7,961 nucleotides of DNA from contig USKL01000057.1 in the NCBI GenBank assembly GCA_900555225.1, forward strand, positions 1-7,961, given 5' to 3'. How positions within the stretch are numbered: the stretch's first letter is position 1; every line of letters begins with the position of its first letter. The position numbers and the translations under genes are program-made. Shown here piece after piece: positions 6,037-7,961 of this stretch. This DNA comes from an uncultured Collinsella sp. GTDB taxonomy: Bacteria > Actinomycetota > Coriobacteriia > Coriobacteriales > Coriobacteriaceae. Below the pieces are notes generated by a model, which was given only the letters and a program-made list of their open reading frames with translations, had not been told where the DNA came from and ran no database searches.

Positions 6037-6206
6037 CGGGAGGCGATCCGACTTAACCTTAACGACTCGGGCACGTCGTCCGATCTGCGACGCGAGCATC
6101 CCGAGCCAAGAGGAATTACGGTTACTGGTACAGCCGGGGACTTGCACCCCAATTCTCCCAAATGCGCAGGAAAACCGCGCATTCGTGCGTCTCCGCACCA
6201 CCATCT
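6037..6206 (-). promoter_or_regulatory. Cobalamin (B12) riboswitch
   Basis: On the minus strand the classic cobalamin-riboswitch blocks occur in order. First come two local hairpins, GTGCG/CGCAC (about 6198-6185) and AATGCGC/GCGCATT (about 6183-6161). Next is TTGGGAGAATT (about 6161-6151), then GGGGTGCAAGTCCCC (6150-6136), corresponding to the B12 box. GGCTGTACCAGTAACCGTAA (6135-6116) is the conserved P5/L5 region. After a variable arm comes TAAGTCGGATCGCCTCCCG (6055-6037), equivalent to the closing GTCAGGAnACCTGCC block. These match RNA family RF00174 as I know it. Such elements normally lower expression of B12 uptake or synthesis genes when cobalamin is plentiful. No intrinsic terminator lies between its end and the ATG at 5980 (about 56 nt), so control is probably at translation initiation. 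The L5 loop reads CCAGTAACC where CCCGCAACC is usual. Confidence 0.93.
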
Positions 6207-6228
6207 AGGCCATCGATTAAACCGTCAA
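6202..6228 (-). promoter_or_regulatory. Candidate promoter of the riboswitch operon
   Basis: TTGACG (6228-6223) is a good -35 element. The best -10 candidate is TAGATG (6207-6202) with a 15-nt spacer, which is weak. Transcription would start near 6195, at the very 5' edge of the riboswitch aptamer. The position between the upstream terminator and the riboswitch is right for the operon promoter, but the -10 match is poor. Confidence 0.35.
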
Positions 6229-6241
6229 TATGTTATCACGC

Positions 6242-6269
6242 AAAAGGGCCTCGCACGCAGGCGAAGCCC
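6242..6269 (-). terminator. Terminator of the UbiB/AarF-family gene
   Basis: On the minus strand GGGCTTCGC (6269-6261) pairs with GCGAGGCCC (6254-6246), nine pairs including one G-T, around a CTGCGT loop. TTTT (6245-6242) follows. It lies about 50 nt after the stop at 6321 and separates this gene from the riboswitch operon. Confidence 0.8.
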
Positions 6270-6320
6270 AAGGTAAAAGCTATTGTTTGCGATAGGAAAA
6301 TGCGGTGACGGTCGCAGCCT

Positions 6321-7943
6321 CTAGTGCTTGCCGCCGTGACTGTTGAGCCAGATATTGCGGCCCAGCATAAGCGCCAGCACCAGCGCGCTCACGTAGCCCA
6401 TAAAGCCAATGACTGGGATACCAAACACAACCGGCTCGATGCGCGCGTAGTACACCACCGACGAACCGATAAACAGACCGGCGATAACGATAGCCATCGA
6501 CATGCGGTCGATAATCCCGCCCAGCTGTCGCAGCGCCTTATCGCTGCTCATGATCTGCGTGTTCACCTTAAGCTGGCCGCGCGTGAGCATACGCGAAGCC
6601 AAGCCCAGATACTCGGCCGCCTCGAGCGAGCCTTTTGCCGCACGATAGCTGCTCGCGGCAAGATCGCGCCCCATCTCGCGCATGCGGGCATAGGTGCTCT
6701 TCTCGTTTTTGATGTGCGTCTGGATGATCTGGATCATGTTGACGTTGGGCATGTACTCGGTCAGCAGACCCTCGAGCGTCACCATGCCGCGGGCGAACAT
6801 CGTCACCACGCTCGGCAGCTCAACGTCATTTTTGCGCGCCAGATTGAGCAGCGAGGTCAAAAACTCGCCGATATCCAAGTCTTTAAGGTCAAGGCCCGCA
6901 AAGTCAGCCACGATAAAGTCCAAATCGGACAAAAAGGCCGAATGATCGAGCTCAGCCGAGTCGCCACGCGTCACGGCGAAGCGCATGAGCGAATCCTTGA
7001 GCTTGGGCACGTCACCCTCGGCCACGGCGAAAATCATGTCCTTGACGATACCGCGGTCATGGCTCGACATACGCCCGACCATGCCCAGGTCGATAAAGTA
7101 GACAATTCCGTCTTTGAGGATGATGTTTCCCGCATGCGGGTCGGCATGGAAAAAGCCGTCGTCGAGCACCTGCGTCGAGTAGTCCTCGACGATTGCGGCA
7201 CCGATCTTTTCCAAGTCATAGCCCTCGGCCACCAAGCGTTCAGGATCGGCGATCGAAATACCATCGACGTAGTCCATAACCACCACGTGCTCGGTGCACA
7301 GGTCCAGATAGGATTTGGGGCACGTCACGCCATGAACGCTCTTATGGAACTCGTAGAAGTCGTTGAGGTTTTTGGCCTCGGCCAAAAAGTTGGTCTCCTC
7401 GCGAAACGAGGTCCACAACTCCTCGACTACGCCGTGCAGGTCAACGAATTGATCGGTGTTGACGAACTTGGAAACGATACGCACCACCGAGCGGATGATA
7501 TCGATGTCCTGTGCCATAACCTGCTGCGCACCGGGGCGCTGCACCTTAACGGCCACGTCCTCGCCCGTCACCAGACGAGCGCGGTGCACCTGCGCGAGTG
7601 ATGCGCTACCAAGCGGATTGGGGTCGATCGCATCGAACATCTCCCCCAGGCGCAGGCCGTATTCCTCTTCCAAGCAGCGGAGCACTACCTCGTACGGCAC
7701 CGGCTCCACGTCGGAGCGCAAGCGGCGCAGCTCATCGCAAAAGCGTTGCGGCAGAATCTCGGACCGGTTGGCCAAAATCTGCCCCATCTTGACGAACATG
7801 GGGCCGAGTTCCTCGAGCAGGCGGCGCAAACGAACCGGCGTGAGGTTATCCCACACGCGGTACTTTTTGACCAGGCGAACAATCTGCCCAATGCGTTCGC
7901 GACGACCCGCCGGCGTGAGCTGGTATTCCTCGTCCGGCGCCAT
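6321..7943 (-). CDS. UbiB/AarF (ABC1/ADCK)-family atypical kinase-like protein
   Basis: The protein has 540 residues, the usual family length. Family signatures in order: KMGQILANRSEILP (52-65), the KxGQ motif that folds over the active site; GSASLAQVH (112-120), the nucleotide-loop segment; AVKVQRPG (131-138) with the ATP-anchoring lysine K133; EETNFLAEA (182-190); the catalytic-loop motif HADPHAGN (266-273); and DLG (285-287), the metal-binding position. Two transmembrane helices end the protein (about 483-499 and 508-528), as in bacterial UbiB. The family supports ubiquinone or other isoprenoid-lipid metabolism through ATPase or kinase-like activity. In a Gram-positive anaerobe that lacks ubiquinone the substrate is unknown, possibly menaquinone or another polyprenyl lipid. 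The ATG at 7943 has GAGGAG 9 nt upstream. The frame is open to the window edge (PEEPDA precedes it), so a farther start is possible. Its own terminator follows. Confidence 0.9.
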   Translation of the reverse strand: MAPDEEYQLTPAGRRERIGQIVRLVKKYRVWDNLTPVRLRRLLEELGPMFVKMGQILANRSEILPQRFCDELRRLRSDVEPVPYEVVLRCLEEEYGLRLGEMFDAIDPNPLGSASLAQVHRARLVTGEDVAVKVQRPGAQQVMAQDIDIIRSVVRIVSKFVNTDQFVDLHGVVEELWTSFREETNFLAEAKNLNDFYEFHKSVHGVTCPKSYLDLCTEHVVVMDYVDGISIADPERLVAEGYDLEKIGAAIVEDYSTQVLDDGFFHADPHAGNIILKDGIVYFIDLGMVGRMSSHDRGIVKDMIFAVAEGDVPKLKDSLMRFAVTRGDSAELDHSAFLSDLDFIVADFAGLDLKDLDIGEFLTSLLNLARKNDVELPSVVTMFARGMVTLEGLLTEYMPNVNMIQIIQTHIKNEKSTYARMREMGRDLAASSYRAAKGSLEAAEYLGLASRMLTRGQLKVNTQIMSSDKALRQLGGIIDRMSMAIVIAGLFIGSSVVYYARIEPVVFGIPVIGFMGYVSALVLALMLGRNIWLNSHGGKH

Positions 7944-7961
7944 CGCGTCGGGCTCCTCGGG

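Noticed and set aside
6116..6150. tRNA-like T-arm (GGGGACTTGCACCCC on the plus strand)
   Set aside because: No acceptor stem or anticodon arm surrounds it. On the minus strand it is the B12 box of the cobalamin riboswitch with all flanking blocks present.
4838..6208. 456-codon plus-strand open frame opposite the large DUF4430 gene
   Set aside because: It is Arg/Gly/Leu-rich antisense with no domain features. The minus-strand frame has a signal peptide, clear domains and a ribosome site.

Overview
The window reads as chromosome of a moderately GC-rich Gram-positive actinobacterium, most likely a gut member of the Coriobacteriia such as Collinsella. That placement is inference. It rests on surface proteins with long N-terminal extensions before the signal peptide, Ser/Lys/Asp-rich wall linkers, DUF4430 domains, and overall codon use. 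No marker gene is present to prove it.

Left end (1 to about 636, minus strand): two overlapping small genes that resemble cargo of Gram-positive conjugative elements. One runs off the window edge and appears to start at a rare ATT codon. The other resembles DUF6103 and has lost its 5' end. The truncation coincides with the point where a plus-strand GtrA-family gene begins abruptly in mid-protein. So an element end, a deletion or an assembly chimera lies at about 604-640.

Middle left (598-1900): the broken GtrA gene, a hairpin terminator, an intact GtrA-family membrane protein (1033-1440) and its strong terminator. A roughly 330-bp degenerate tandem array of about five 62-bp imperfect palindromes follows, in the gap between convergent transcription units.

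Centre (1912-6206, minus strand): the most interesting part. A cobalamin riboswitch (about 6206-6037) precedes a two-gene operon. The first gene encodes a large secreted, membrane-anchored protein with two DUF4430 (transcobalamin C-terminal-like) domains, a PQQ/WD40-like beta-propeller and a Listeria-Bacteroides repeat. The second, overlapping gene encodes a membrane-tethered protein with one DUF4430 domain. Vitamin B12 control plus intrinsic-factor-like domains plus a propeller suggest a cell-surface cobalamin-capture system, possibly a Gram-positive functional counterpart of Bacteroides BtuG. That function is inferred, not shown.

Right end (6242-7961, minus strand): a UbiB/AarF-family atypical kinase with two C-terminal membrane helices and its own terminator, which separates it from the riboswitch operon.
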